From Veillonella sp. (lineage in GTDB: Bacteria > Bacillota > Negativicutes > Veillonellales > Veillonellaceae): 64,000 nucleotides of DNA. Made by a program: the position numbers and the translations under genes. The DNA is taken from positions 310,001 to 374,000 of the forward strand of contig NZ_JBGKFB010000001.1 of NCBI RefSeq assembly GCF_041333735.1. Direction: 5' to 3'. Below are positions 1 through 8,349 of the stretch, piece after piece. Position 1 is the stretch's first letter. Every line of letters begins with the position of its first letter. Under the pieces are notes generated by a model. It did not search any database and was not told where the DNA came from. It was given only the letters and a program-made list of their open reading frames with translations.

Positions 1-624
1 GTCGATAAATTGAATCCGCCCTGACGTTAGCTCCTCTAGCAAAGGTTGTACAAATGGGAAATGAGTACAGCCTAACACTACGACCTCAATTTCTTGAGAC
101 AATAAAGGCTCTAAATAATCAGTACATACATCACGTACAAAGAAGTCATCTAAATGACCTTGCTCGATGAGGCCTGCTAGTTCAGGACAAGGTTGTTCCC
201 AAACGAGCATTTCATGATCAACTTCAAGTGCTACATGTTTATGAATATGACTATTCACAGTCGCTACCGTCGCCATGATGCCAATCGTCTTGCTTTTGCT
301 TTGACTAATCGCTGTTTTCACACCTTGTGACACACCAATAACTGGTACAGATACGCGTTCGCGCACTGCATCAAGGGCTACAACAGTAAACGTATTACAA
401 GCAATAACCATCAATTTAACAGGCTGTTTTTCAAGAGCCTCTGCAATACGACAAGCTAAATATGTAATTTCATCATCACTGCGATTTCCTACAGGATTAT
501 TCGCATTGTCGCCAATATAGATGAAGTCTTCGTTAGGAAATTGTTCTTGTAAGACCTTTAAAACAGATAGCCCGCCTACACCGGAGTCAAATACACCGAT
601 AGGCAATTGTTGTACATTACTCAT
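1..624 (-). CDS. murI: Glutamate racemase (C-terminus cut by window edge)
   Basis: Converts L-glutamate to D-glutamate for peptidoglycan in the cytoplasm. The N-terminus reads MSNVQQLPIGVFDSGVGGLS, the family's opening FDSG-GGL motif. The two catalytic cysteines are visible in the blocks ACNT (about residue 73) and GCTH (about residue 183). About 208 residues are present; the family is usually near 260-270, so the last 50-60 residues lie beyond position 1. The start ATG at 624 overlaps the stop of the upstream thioesterase gene by 8 nt (617-624), so translational coupling is likely. A D-amino-acid aminotransferase gene at 6189-7046 could give a second route to D-glutamate. Confidence 0.95.
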   Translation of the reverse strand, partial: MSNVQQLPIGVFDSGVGGLSVLKVLQEQFPNEDFIYIGDNANNPVGNRSDDEITYLACRIAEALEKQPVKLMVIACNTFTVVALDAVRERVSVPVIGVSQGVKTAISQSKSKTIGIMATVATVNSHIHKHVALEVDHEMLVWEQPCPELAGLIEQGHLDDFFVRDVCTDYLEPLLSQEIEVVVLGCTHFPFVQPLLEELTSGRIQFID

Positions 625-1036
625 TAGGCATCTCCTCAACAGCTGCTAACATAGGCTGATAAAAAGTGTCGTCTAATCGCACAATTTTACCTGTTGATTT
701 TGACATAAATGCATTCTTAGTCTCTCCCGTAGCTAGGAGAGCACCATCACTGGCACGGCGCATACGATATCGAAATACCATTTGAGCACGTGTCATTTTA
801 ACCAAGTATGTTTCGATGTGAAGCTCATCATCGAAATTTGCTGGTTCTTTATAATTGCAGGATACATTCATAATAGGAAATACAATATCCTCATTCATCA
901 TATCCCACAGGGTTACACCGATGTTACGAAGGAATTCAATGCGCGCCAGTTCAAACCATCTAAAATGGTTACTATGGTGCGCAATACCCATCATATCGGT
1001 TTCGTAAAAGCGTACATTTACTGAAGCAATATGCAT
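617..1036 (-). CDS. Acyl-CoA thioesterase, YbgC/4-hydroxybenzoyl-CoA thioesterase family
   Basis: A single hotdog-fold domain of 139 residues, the usual size for YbgC-type thioesterases that hydrolyse acyl-CoA or acyl-ACP. The N-terminal block FYETDMMGIAHHSNHFRWFE matches the family signature, with the catalytic Asp at residue 14 followed by G-x-x-H and N-x-x-R-W-F-E. The ATG at 1036 has an AAGGA ribosome site 7 nt upstream. The gene overlaps murI by 8 nt and is probably transcribed with it. The natural substrate cannot be told from sequence; linkage to murI suggests an envelope-related role but that is only inference. Confidence 0.88.
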   Translation of the reverse strand: MHIASVNVRFYETDMMGIAHHSNHFRWFELARIEFLRNIGVTLWDMMNEDIVFPIMNVSCNYKEPANFDDELHIETYLVKMTRAQMVFRYRMRRASDGALLATGETKNAFMSKSTGKIVRLDDTFYQPMLAAVEEMPNE

Positions 1037-1061
1037 ACATTTTTCCTTCTCTTTTCATAGA

Positions 1062-1079
1062 ATACAATCTTCATTGTAT
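1062..1079. promoter_or_regulatory. Short perfect inverted repeat upstream of the thioesterase-murI pair
   Basis: ATACAAT-CTTC-ATTGTAT, 7-bp arms with a 4-nt loop, 26 nt upstream of the thioesterase start. It could be an operator or overlap a -10 element (TATACAAT on the minus strand). No -35 was assigned. Confidence 0.35.
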
Positions 1080-1105
1080 ATCTATTACTTTAGCGTGTCA
1101 AATAA

Positions 1106-1145
1106 ATAAAGGCAGTTCAACCGCAACGGATCAAACTGCCTTTAT
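1106..1145 (-). terminator. Rho-independent terminator after the DUF1232 gene
   Basis: 12-bp perfect stem (ATAAAGGCAGTT at 1106-1117 with its complement at 1134-1145). On the minus strand it is followed by a T-rich tail, just past the stop of the gene at 1155. Confidence 0.85.
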
Positions 1146-1154
1146 GGTTAAAAG

Positions 1155-1499
1155 CTAGTTACTGCCACCAAATGGGAAGTATTTTTTTGCCTCTTCTTGA
1201 TGACTAGTTTTGATGTAACGATTAGCAACCTTGAAGGCAAGGCCAAGCACTGCTACATCATCTACCCAACCTAATACAGGAATTGTATCCGGTACGATAT
1301 CAATAGGTAACACGAGATACCCTAAGGCACCAGCAATGACTGCTTTTACATATTTTGGAGTGTCCTTGTCACGCATGCAGAGGAACAAGGTCACTGCTCG
1401 TTGTACAAAGGCAAGCTTTTTACCATATCGCCCTAAAAAAGCGACAAACTTAGATTCGTTAAAATACTTACCATATGTAATAATCTTTAATGGATTCAT
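1155..1499 (-). CDS. DUF1232 (YkvA-like) small membrane-associated protein
   Basis: A 114-residue protein with the DUF1232 core at about residues 50-90: GALGYLVLPIDIVPDTIPVL followed by GWVDDVAVLG. This is the hydrophobic hairpin with P-x-D-x-x-P-D and the double-aspartate motif typical of the family. Function is unknown in the family; members are small and probably membrane-associated. It lies 19 nt downstream of the 1519-2370 gene and is followed by a strong terminator, so the two form an operon. The partner also has a hydrophobic core, so both may act at the membrane (inference). Confidence 0.8.
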   Translation of the reverse strand: MNPLKIITYGKYFNESKFVAFLGRYGKKLAFVQRAVTLFLCMRDKDTPKYVKAVIAGALGYLVLPIDIVPDTIPVLGWVDDVAVLGLAFKVANRYIKTSHQEEAKKYFPFGGSN

Positions 1500-1518
1500 C
1501 GTAATAATCCTTTAGCGC

Positions 1519-2370
1519 CTATTTGCGCAAACCACCAATTTTATCTTTTGCTGTATTAACAGTGTTTACAGCAACATCTTTTGCTGTTTCTACAGCATCA
1601 TTAGCTTTAGTTTTTGCAGTTTCTACTGCAGCTTGTGCAGAAGCTTTAGCAACTTCTACGCCGCCTTTAGCTAATTCTTTAGCTACGTCGATATTTTCTT
1701 TAGCAGCATCGATTTTATCTTTTGCTGCATCAGATACCTTTGCCACAACTTCTGCTGCATTGTCATGAAGTTGATATTTTGTTTCTGTATTCCATTTATC
1801 GATAGCAGGTGTTACTTTTTCTTCGTAAACTTGTTTCAAAGTTTCTTTAGCAAGACCTGTTTCATTAGCAATACCAGCCCAAACGTCGCGTTGACCTTGT
1901 GTGAAAGGAATGCTAGCGCTTGCATCACGGATGATGTCACCTGCTATAGCTTTACCGCTTTCAAGGAATTCAGCAACCATTGGTTTATAACGTTCGATAT
2001 CAGAAGGCATACCATCTTGGATCCAAATGTGAGCAATTTTACCGATAGCATATGTTAAACCAACTGCTACAGGAACGCGAACTGCTTTTAGAGGAACAAG
2101 AAGAGAAATAGCCGCTGTACCTACAGCTGTGCTAAGACCACCAACTAGCCCCACTACGGCACCAGATTGTAATTCTACTTCGTAAAGATGTGCAATGCGA
2201 GTTACCATATACGTTGCATTGGCGCACAAAGCAACACTGCTGAATTTAGGGGATAATGCCAATGCCGCCGCACGACCTGCACCCCAGAAAATAAATTGTT
2301 CAACTTGATAGTCACGGTCTTGAGAACCATCCATAAGTGGCTCAAGTGTTACGCCATTATATTCTGCCAT
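1519..2370 (-). CDS. DUF697-like membrane protein with LEA-like amphipathic repeat tail
   Basis: A 283-residue protein in two halves. Residues about 30-125 resemble the DUF697/YcjF membrane domain: helix with ATYMVTRIAHLYEVEL, a Gly/Ala-rich hydrophobic stretch, then TYAIGKIAHIWIQDG. Residues about 200-283 are a run of imperfect 11-residue amphipathic repeats rich in Ala, Lys, Asp and Val (AKDKIDAAKEN, VETAKTKANDA, VNTAKDKIG), like those of late-embryogenesis-abundant or apolipoprotein-like helices. No GTPase domain is attached, although DUF697 is often linked to one. The start at 2370 has a GGAG site. It is first in a two-gene operon with the DUF1232 gene. A stress or membrane-surface role is inference. 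Confidence 0.6.
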   Translation of the reverse strand: MAEYNGVTLEPLMDGSQDRDYQVEQFIFWGAGRAAALALSPKFSSVALCANATYMVTRIAHLYEVELQSGAVVGLVGGLSTAVGTAAISLLVPLKAVRVPVAVGLTYAIGKIAHIWIQDGMPSDIERYKPMVAEFLESGKAIAGDIIRDASASIPFTQGQRDVWAGIANETGLAKETLKQVYEEKVTPAIDKWNTETKYQLHDNAAEVVAKVSDAAKDKIDAAKENIDVAKELAKGGVEVAKASAQAAVETAKTKANDAVETAKDVAVNTVNTAKDKIGGLRK

Positions 2371-2507
2371 AAGTATTCTCCTTTGTTGTGAACCAACTAT
2401 AGGTCATATTATTAGTATTATTATACCATTCTATTGCTAGAAGTGAAATGAATTTTTCTAATTATCTATGGATTTAAAAAATAAAATAACTTCCAATATT
2501 TTCTATC

Positions 2508-3275
2508 TTACCAACTAGTGAGACCACCATCGATAGTCCATGCTGCCCCCGTTACAAAGGAAGCTTTATTGCTCAATAAAAATACAATAACCTCTCCAAT
2601 TTCATGAGGTTGACCAATGCGTCCCAAGGGATAATGTTGGCCCATTTCAGCCTTAGCAGCCTCTGCATCTTGTTGGGCATTGGCAATTTGTTTATCTACT
2701 AAAGATGTATCTACATCACCTGGACATACACAGTTAACACGCACATTATGCGGTGCCATTTCTAGGGATAGAGATTTTGTAAAGCTCACCACCGCCCCTT
2801 TTGAAGCGCCGTATACAGAACAAGCTACATTACCTTGCAAGCCCGCATCACTGGCTACTGTTACAATACTGCCCTTTGTAGAGCGCAAATACGGTAATGC
2901 GGCTTGGCACAAGAAGACCGTCCCCTTTACATTGGTGCCAAACATTTCATCAAAGGCAGCCTCTGTTACATCAGATAGCAATTCTTCTTCATAGTAGCCT
3001 GCTGCTGTTACGAGAGCAGATACGCCACCAAATAATTTGACTGTTTCTTTTACAATACGCTGACAATCTTCAATCTTGGATACATCACCTTGAACGTACT
3101 GCACCCTTGAAGAATAGCGGCGCAATTTCATCTTAGCCTTTTGTCCTGACTTTTCATCACGACCATTGATGACAACGCACCAACCTTCTTTAAGAAGCAA
3201 TTTTGCCGTAGCAAATCCGATTCCCGATGTGCCACCACTAATCAATGCCACTTGTACATCACTTTTATGAGGCAT
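2508..3275 (-). CDS. Short-chain dehydrogenase/reductase (SDR) family oxidoreductase
   Basis: A 255-residue classical SDR. The dinucleotide motif GGTSGIG is at residues about 14-20, the NAAG-type position reads TAAGYY near residue 90, and the catalytic Tyr/Lys pair is in YGASKG near residue 155, with the Ser about 13 residues before. The C-terminus has the usual VTGAAWTIDGG. It is likely NAD(P)H-dependent, in the FabG/glucose-dehydrogenase-like class; the substrate cannot be assigned. It starts 11 nt after the TSUP transporter gene stops, so they share a transcript. No terminator is obvious in the 137 nt after its stop. Confidence 0.88.
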   Translation of the reverse strand: MPHKSDVQVALISGGTSGIGFATAKLLLKEGWCVVINGRDEKSGQKAKMKLRRYSSRVQYVQGDVSKIEDCQRIVKETVKLFGGVSALVTAAGYYEEELLSDVTEAAFDEMFGTNVKGTVFLCQAALPYLRSTKGSIVTVASDAGLQGNVACSVYGASKGAVVSFTKSLSLEMAPHNVRVNCVCPGDVDTSLVDKQIANAQQDAEAAKAEMGQHYPLGRIGQPHEIGEVIVFLLSNKASFVTGAAWTIDGGLTSW

Positions 3276-3286
3276 ACCTTGCCCTC

Positions 3287-4081
3287 CTACAATGTCGAAA
3301 TATAGTCATACACTAATTTCAACAACATCACTGTCGTTACCGACAAGAACACAACACGTACTAATGAGGAGCCCTTAGCAATGGCTAAATGAGATCCTAA
3401 ATAAGCACCTATAATTTGACCGGCCCCTGTAGCAAGGCCGTATTTAATATTAACGTGCCCTAAATATAAGAACACAAGTAAGGATGCTAAATTACTAGTA
3501 AAATTCAATATTTTTGCATTCGCAGAAGCATGCAGAAAATCAAAGCCAGTAAAGATAAAGCCCATAATCAAAAATGTACCTGTACCAGGGCCAATAAAGC
3601 CATCATAAACACCAATGCCAAGAGCAAAAGCCATGCAAATATACAATGCTTTTCCTGCTACTGCTGAGGTACGGTTTATTTCGCCCCAATCCTTTTTAAA
3701 TACCACAAAAAGTGTGACACACACGAGTAGGACGATAATAATAGGCTTTACATACAAGGGTGGCAATGATACAACTGCTAAGGTACCAAGCATGGATCCT
3801 ATAAATGTAAAAGGTAGTAATTTACGAACTAGAGAAAAATCAACCATGTGATTTCGTAAGAATGTAATTGACGCACTACCAGCACCAAAGATACTAGATA
3901 ATTTATTACTACCTAATGCCATACTAGGTGGAAGATTCGTCAATAGCATAGCAGGAACAGAAATTAGGCCCCCACCGCCCACAATGGAGTCTACAAAGCC
4001 TGCAAAGGCACCTGCTACAGCGAGCAAAACGAGAATTAGGATATCAAAGGGTAACCCCGTTACCTCAATAAGCCACTCCAT
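3287..4081 (-). CDS. TSUP family (TauE/SafE-type) membrane transporter
   Basis: A 264-residue polytopic inner-membrane protein with 7-8 hydrophobic segments. The N-terminal repeat reads AGAFAGFVDSIVGGGG then SVPAMLL, the TSUP signature; a degenerate second copy (ALGIGVYDGFIGPGTG) lies about residues 150-170. Members export sulfite, sulfoacetate or other small organosulfur anions, or take up sulfate; the substrate here is unknown. An AGGAGG ribosome site precedes the ATG at 4081. It is followed at 11 nt by the SDR gene, so the two may handle one metabolite (inference). Confidence 0.88.
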   Translation of the reverse strand: MEWLIEVTGLPFDILILVLLAVAGAFAGFVDSIVGGGGLISVPAMLLTNLPPSMALGSNKLSSIFGAGSASITFLRNHMVDFSLVRKLLPFTFIGSMLGTLAVVSLPPLYVKPIIIVLLVCVTLFVVFKKDWGEINRTSAVAGKALYICMAFALGIGVYDGFIGPGTGTFLIMGFIFTGFDFLHASANAKILNFTSNLASLLVFLYLGHVNIKYGLATGAGQIIGAYLGSHLAIAKGSSLVRVVFLSVTTVMLLKLVYDYISTL

Positions 4082-4105
4082 ATAAACCTCCTACAGATAG
4101 CACAT

Positions 4106-4131
4106 CAACGGTCGCCAAAAGGCCACCGTTG
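4106..4131. repeat. Intergenic hairpin between yerC and the TSUP gene
   Basis: CAACGGT / ACCGTTG arms (7 bp) with an inner GCC/GGC pair around an AAAA loop. There is no T-run on either side, so it is more likely a processing or stability hairpin than a terminator. Confidence 0.4.
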
Positions 4132-4146
4132 TCATGCTAGTTTATT

Positions 4147-4443
4147 TTATTTTGCACCTAGACGATCTAAAGCTAATGTGTATCCATCAGCACCATAGAC
4201 TAAGCATCGTTTGACACGACTAATAGTAGCCGTACTCGCACCTGTTTCTTCTACAATTTTTTCGTAGCTATCACCGGCACGTAGCATTTTTGCTACTTGT
4301 AAGCGTTGAGACAAAGCTTTCAATTCATTAATCGTACAGATATCTTCAAAGAATGCATAGCACTCCTCAGTATTTTCAAGCGTTAATATAGCGGTGAATA
4401 GCTCATCGTTTTGTTCACTTCTCAACTTCTCATTGATACTCAT
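4147..4443 (-). CDS. YerC/YecD family TrpR-like DNA-binding protein
   Basis: A 98-residue helical protein of the TrpR-like superfamily. Residues about 38-85 hold INELKALSQRLQVAKML, then an HTH with EKIVEETGASTATISRVKRC. This matches the YerC/YecD group, whose members are small repressors of uncertain ligand. It starts 9 nt after the metI stop, so it is co-transcribed with the methionine transporter. It may regulate that operon, but this is only suggested by position. Start codon ATG with GGAGG upstream (GGAGGATCCT). Confidence 0.85.
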   Translation of the reverse strand: MSINEKLRSEQNDELFTAILTLENTEECYAFFEDICTINELKALSQRLQVAKMLRAGDSYEKIVEETGASTATISRVKRCLVYGADGYTLALDRLGAK

Positions 4444-4452
4444 AGGATCCTC

Positions 4453-5106
4453 CTACTTCTTATTCATCGCTTTAGACCAAGCATCGCCAATCATTTGGAC
4501 TAATTGTACCAAAATAACCAAGATGATAATGGTAGCAATCATAATATCAGCTTGGAAACGTTGGTAACCATAGCGGATAGCAATATCACCAAGGCCACCG
4601 CCACCGATAGCACCAGCCATTGCAGAGTAACTGATGAGGTTAACGATAAGAACCGTTACGTTATCGATAATCGTAGGCAATGCTTCAGGTAATAATACTT
4701 TCCAAATGATTTGGAGTGGACTTGCACCCATGGATTGGGCCGCTTCAATTACGCCAAAGTTAATATCTTTAATAGATGTTTCTACAAGACGTGCTAAGAA
4801 TGGAATTGCAGCGATTGTTAAAGGCACACAAGCTGCAGTGGTACCAATAGATGTACCTGCCACCATACGAGTGAATGGAATGATAGCTACCATCAAAATG
4901 ATAAATGGTACGGAACGCGTTGCATTGACGATAGCACCTAGCACCTTATTAAGCGCTACATTTTCTAAGATATGACCCTTAGAGGTTACTACCAAAATAA
5001 CACCGAGAGGAATACCAAGTAACATAGCCATGACCGTAGAAATAATGGTCATTTGCAATGTATCAAGGGTACCAGTTATGAGAAGATTAATGATTTGCTC
5101 TGACAT
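4453..5106 (-). CDS. metI: Methionine ABC transporter permease
   Basis: A 217-residue inner-membrane permease with five hydrophobic helices. The EAA loop reads EAAQSMGASPLQIIWKVLLP at about residues 125-144, the contact site for the MetN ATPase. Length and sequence fit MetI. It overlaps metN by 20 nt (5087-5106), so translation is coupled. The complex imports L- and D-methionine with a lipoprotein MetQ; a MetQ-type gene sits about 12 kb away at 17732. The yerC-like gene follows at 9 nt. Confidence 0.95.
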   Translation of the reverse strand: MSEQIINLLITGTLDTLQMTIISTVMAMLLGIPLGVILVVTSKGHILENVALNKVLGAIVNATRSVPFIILMVAIIPFTRMVAGTSIGTTAACVPLTIAAIPFLARLVETSIKDINFGVIEAAQSMGASPLQIIWKVLLPEALPTIIDNVTVLIVNLISYSAMAGAIGGGGLGDIAIRYGYQRFQADIMIATIIILVILVQLVQMIGDAWSKAMNKK

Positions 5107-6133
5107 AACCGATCACCTCGCTTTCAATTGGTAATGTTTTGATGTAGTCTAAGCCCTCTTGCGCATTTTCTGGGTCACCATTCAAGATAACGATAAGGCG
5201 ACCAACGCATGTATTTTGGATATAGTCGATGCCACCAAAGAGGATACTTACATCGAGGTTAAAGCGTCGTACGAGACCTGCCACTACAGGTTCATCTGTA
5301 GATTGGCCTGTGAATTTAAGACGTACTAATGGAGCTGTACCTGCAATCCATTGATCATGTAATTCCAAATGTTCTAACGCTTCTGGCGGTAAGTTATCAC
5401 TGACTACAGAACTAATAAATTCTTTTGTAGTATTTTCTCGTGGATGTGTAAATACTTCAACAGTGGAACCTTCTTCGAGAATGACACCGCCTTCAATAAC
5501 CGCTACGCGATCACAGATTTCACGGATAACATGCATCTCATGTGTGATGAGTACAATAGTAAGGCCCATTTTTTCATTGATGTCTTTCAACAATTTCAAA
5601 ATGGATTCTGTTGTTTGTGGGTCAAGGGCAGATGTAGCTTCGTCACAAAGAAGAACCTTTGGATTAGAAGCTAAAGCACGAGCAATACCAACACGTTGTT
5701 TTTGACCACCAGACAATTGAGATGGATAGTTGTTCATACGGTCGGTAAGGCCTACGATATCAAGAATTGGCGTAATGCGTTCCTTGATTTCAGATTTGCT
5801 CATCCCTTGTAGTTCCAATGGGAATGCCACATTGTCATATACGGTACGAGAGGACAATAGGTTAAAATGTTGGAAAATCATGCCGATATCTTTGCGCGCT
5901 TTACGCAAATCGGATTTGCTAAGTGTTGTTAAATCTGTACCATTAACGATAACAGAGCCAGATGTAGGAGCTTCGAGCATATTGATGCATCGAATCAATG
6001 TGGATTTACCGGCCCCAGATTGACCGATAATGCCAAAGATTTCGCCTTCTTTAACTTCAAGGCTAATATCTTTTAAGGCTTCCACACGATTAGCGCCTTC
6101 ATAGACTTTACTAATGTGTTGTAATTGAATCAA
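5087..6133 (-). CDS. metN: Methionine ABC transporter ATP-binding protein with NIL domain
   Basis: A 348-residue ABC ATPase. Walker A is GQSGAGKST at about residue 37, the Q-loop follows GMIFQ, the signature is LSGGQKQR at about residue 141, Walker B is KVLLCDEATSALD, and the switch histidine is in LITHEMH. The C-terminal 80 residues (from about 265) form the NIL domain that binds methionine and inhibits transport in the E. coli homologue. It starts 55 nt after the dat stop and overlaps metI. No SAM riboswitch fits in the 55-nt gap. Confidence 0.96.
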   Translation of the reverse strand: MIQLQHISKVYEGANRVEALKDISLEVKEGEIFGIIGQSGAGKSTLIRCINMLEAPTSGSVIVNGTDLTTLSKSDLRKARKDIGMIFQHFNLLSSRTVYDNVAFPLELQGMSKSEIKERITPILDIVGLTDRMNNYPSQLSGGQKQRVGIARALASNPKVLLCDEATSALDPQTTESILKLLKDINEKMGLTIVLITHEMHVIREICDRVAVIEGGVILEEGSTVEVFTHPRENTTKEFISSVVSDNLPPEALEHLELHDQWIAGTAPLVRLKFTGQSTDEPVVAGLVRRFNLDVSILFGGIDYIQNTCVGRLIVILNGDPENAQEGLDYIKTLPIESEVIGYVRANH

Positions 6134-6188
6134 AATAATGTCCTTTCTTAAGGTAAAAGTTTACCATGTTATGAAAGTAGATAACCTA

Positions 6189-7046
6189 TTAAGGCAAACC
6201 TTCTTCCATCAATTTTTCTAATGCTTCGCGTAGACGAAGTGTAATAGCACCTGGTTTGCCACCAGATACTGGATTTCTGTCTAGCTTAGTAATTGGGATG
6301 ACACCACCAATTGTATCGGTAAAGAATAATTCATCCGCATCATCTACAAAGGCGCGGTCGAATTCTTTTTCAATAACGGTAATACCTAGAGACGGTGCTA
6401 CGCGAGTCAAAATCATTTGGCGCGTAATACCTTTTAAGATATGATTATCTGCTGGGTGCGTATACAAGATACCATCTTTGACAGCAAATACATTAGATGT
6501 AGCACCTTCTGTACAGATGCCATCGCGGAATAACATAGCTGTATAAGCAAATTTCTTTTCTGCTTTAGTTTGAGCCAAAATATTTGGAATCAAGTTAGTA
6601 GTCTTAACATCTACATGGTCCCAACGTTCATCAGGCAATGCGATCGCTTTTACACCTTCACCCAATTTATTCACTGCATCCATATCTAAATTACGAATGG
6701 ACATGAGCATTTGTGGTTCTAGTTTAGAACGATCATATGCATGATGACGTGGTGCTACACCACGGGAGATTTGCAAATAAATATAGCCCTCTTGGATTTC
6801 ACTTTGCTCGATCAAAATTTCGTGCAATTCTGTCAAATCATCTGGGGTCATTTTTACTGGAATATCCATTTCACGCATAGAGCGATACAAGCGATCTTGA
6901 TGGTAAGACAACGCGAAGCAACGGCCTTTTACGACACGCACCACTTCGTATACGGAGTCACCAAACAAATAGCCACGGTCATCAATGCTGATAACCTTAG
7001 CACCTGGTTCAACGAATTCACCATTAAAATATGTTAATTCTTGCAT
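6189..7046 (-). CDS. dat: D-amino-acid (D-alanine) aminotransferase
   Basis: A PLP-dependent class IV aminotransferase of 285 residues. It transfers the amino group between D-alanine and 2-oxoglutarate, giving D-glutamate. The catalytic Lys is K148 in HVDVKTTNLIPN. The PLP-binding Glu is E180 in CTEGATSN. The block YLQISRGVAPRHHAYD at about 90-105 (Arg and His pair) is characteristic of D-alanine aminotransferase and separates it from IlvE, which lacks the RxH pattern. The start at 7046 has an AGGAGC-type site. It is upstream of metNI by 55 nt and may be in the same transcript. With murI nearby it gives a second D-Glu source. Confidence 0.88.
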   Translation of the reverse strand: MQELTYFNGEFVEPGAKVISIDDRGYLFGDSVYEVVRVVKGRCFALSYHQDRLYRSMREMDIPVKMTPDDLTELHEILIEQSEIQEGYIYLQISRGVAPRHHAYDRSKLEPQMLMSIRNLDMDAVNKLGEGVKAIALPDERWDHVDVKTTNLIPNILAQTKAEKKFAYTAMLFRDGICTEGATSNVFAVKDGILYTHPADNHILKGITRQMILTRVAPSLGITVIEKEFDRAFVDDADELFFTDTIGGVIPITKLDRNPVSGGKPGAITLRLREALEKLMEEGLP

Positions 7047-7169
7047 AGGAGCACCTCTTTTTCTATATCGTTACTCTATCAAGTAGTAATCATCATGGAC
7101 TTATTATATCACAATTACTTTCAAATTTTCACACTTTACTTTGTGAAAGATATAACTTAGATATACAAA

Positions 7170-7213
7170 AATCCGCTAGGATACCATAGTTAAAAACTAT
7201 ATCCTAGCGGATT
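7170..7213 (-). terminator. Rho-independent terminator after the acyltransferase gene
   Basis: 13-bp stem AATCCGCTAGGAT (7170-7182) with its complement (7201-7213) and an inner ATAGTT/AACTAT helix. A TTTT run follows on the minus strand. Confidence 0.85.
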
Positions 7214-7217
7214 AATT

Positions 7218-8333
7218 TTAATGCCCTAATATAAATTTACGTAATGGTTTAGGCACATAATTGAGTACTACTGTAGTCAAGTAGGACAATCCTAGCGCCA
7301 TCGCATACATAGCAAGCACATTGACTACGGTATACAAAAGATTGTATTTAGCCATCACCCCAGAGATGATTAACAACCAGAATGGATGTGCTAAATATAT
7401 ACCGTAAGACTTATCCCCTATTTCTGACCAAGTAGCTTCCATAGTCGCATTCATTGGTAAGGTTTGGAACAAGAACAAGCTAAAGAGTGTTCCCAATCCC
7501 GTATAAAGGACACCCATTGGACTCATTTGATGAACCGTATAAATTGCTTCTAGCACTGTATAATGCCATACGTCCATGACATAGTAATAGGATCCGAGCA
7601 TCAACAAAATAGAACCTACGGCGCTAACACCTAACAAGTAGCGATAACGCCACATGTATTCGCATACCGTTTCATATCGCTCAGCACATACAGCCCCTAA
7701 CAAGAATATCCACACATAATGGATAACCCAATAGTTGAGTCTCATATCAAAGAGATATTTCAAGACAGGATTATTGCTAAGGTATTCTGTTACCCAACGG
7801 CCCAGCATGTAAGACGAAACATAATCGATACCAACTTGGATGATAAATAGTAAGACCATCCAAAATACAGGGCGTTTTAAAATGACTTTCACCATGGCCC
7901 GCCATAGTGGCATCATCACGTAAAACCATAGAAGGATAACCATAAAGTACAGATGATACATAGATGTACCAAACAATAGATTTACCGCCAATGGTCCCGG
8001 ATGTAAATTACCGAGGTTATGCGCCGTCAGTCCTGTGTAGAGCAGATAAAATATGGACCACGTAATATATGGAAATAGCACCACCTGAATACGGCGGTGC
8101 ATAAATTCCTTATATGAGAATGGTCCCTCTACAGATGTATGATAAAACAGTCCAAATGCAGAGAGGAAGAAAAATGCTGGTACCCCAAAGCGCGATAGAA
8201 TTTCTAAAACGCTAATGAGTTCTAAATTTACAAAAGGATTTTGTAGTGCGTAAGAACCTACGTGAATGCCGATTACACCGAGCATACAAAGGCCACGCAT
8301 ATAAGTAATTTCCGGTAAAAATGCTTTTTTCAT
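7218..8333 (-). CDS. Acyltransferase family 3 integral membrane protein
   Basis: A 371-residue protein with about 10 membrane segments. The N-terminus has the acyltransferase-3 motif: YMRGLCMLGVIGIHVGSY with Arg 14 and the catalytic-type His 24. A second conserved block reads FGVPAFFFLSAFGLF at about 49-63. Such enzymes acetylate or otherwise acylate cell-surface sugars or peptidoglycan; the acceptor here is unknown. No extracytoplasmic SGNH domain is attached, unlike OatA. It lies 16 nt downstream of the DUF4127 gene and is followed by a strong terminator, so the two form an operon. Confidence 0.85.
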   Translation of the reverse strand: MKKAFLPEITYMRGLCMLGVIGIHVGSYALQNPFVNLELISVLEILSRFGVPAFFFLSAFGLFYHTSVEGPFSYKEFMHRRIQVVLFPYITWSIFYLLYTGLTAHNLGNLHPGPLAVNLLFGTSMYHLYFMVILLWFYVMMPLWRAMVKVILKRPVFWMVLLFIIQVGIDYVSSYMLGRWVTEYLSNNPVLKYLFDMRLNYWVIHYVWIFLLGAVCAERYETVCEYMWRYRYLLGVSAVGSILLMLGSYYYVMDVWHYTVLEAIYTVHQMSPMGVLYTGLGTLFSLFLFQTLPMNATMEATWSEIGDKSYGIYLAHPFWLLIISGVMAKYNLLYTVVNVLAMYAMALGLSYLTTVVLNYVPKPLRKFILGH

Positions 8334-8349
8334 AGCTATTCCCTATTCA

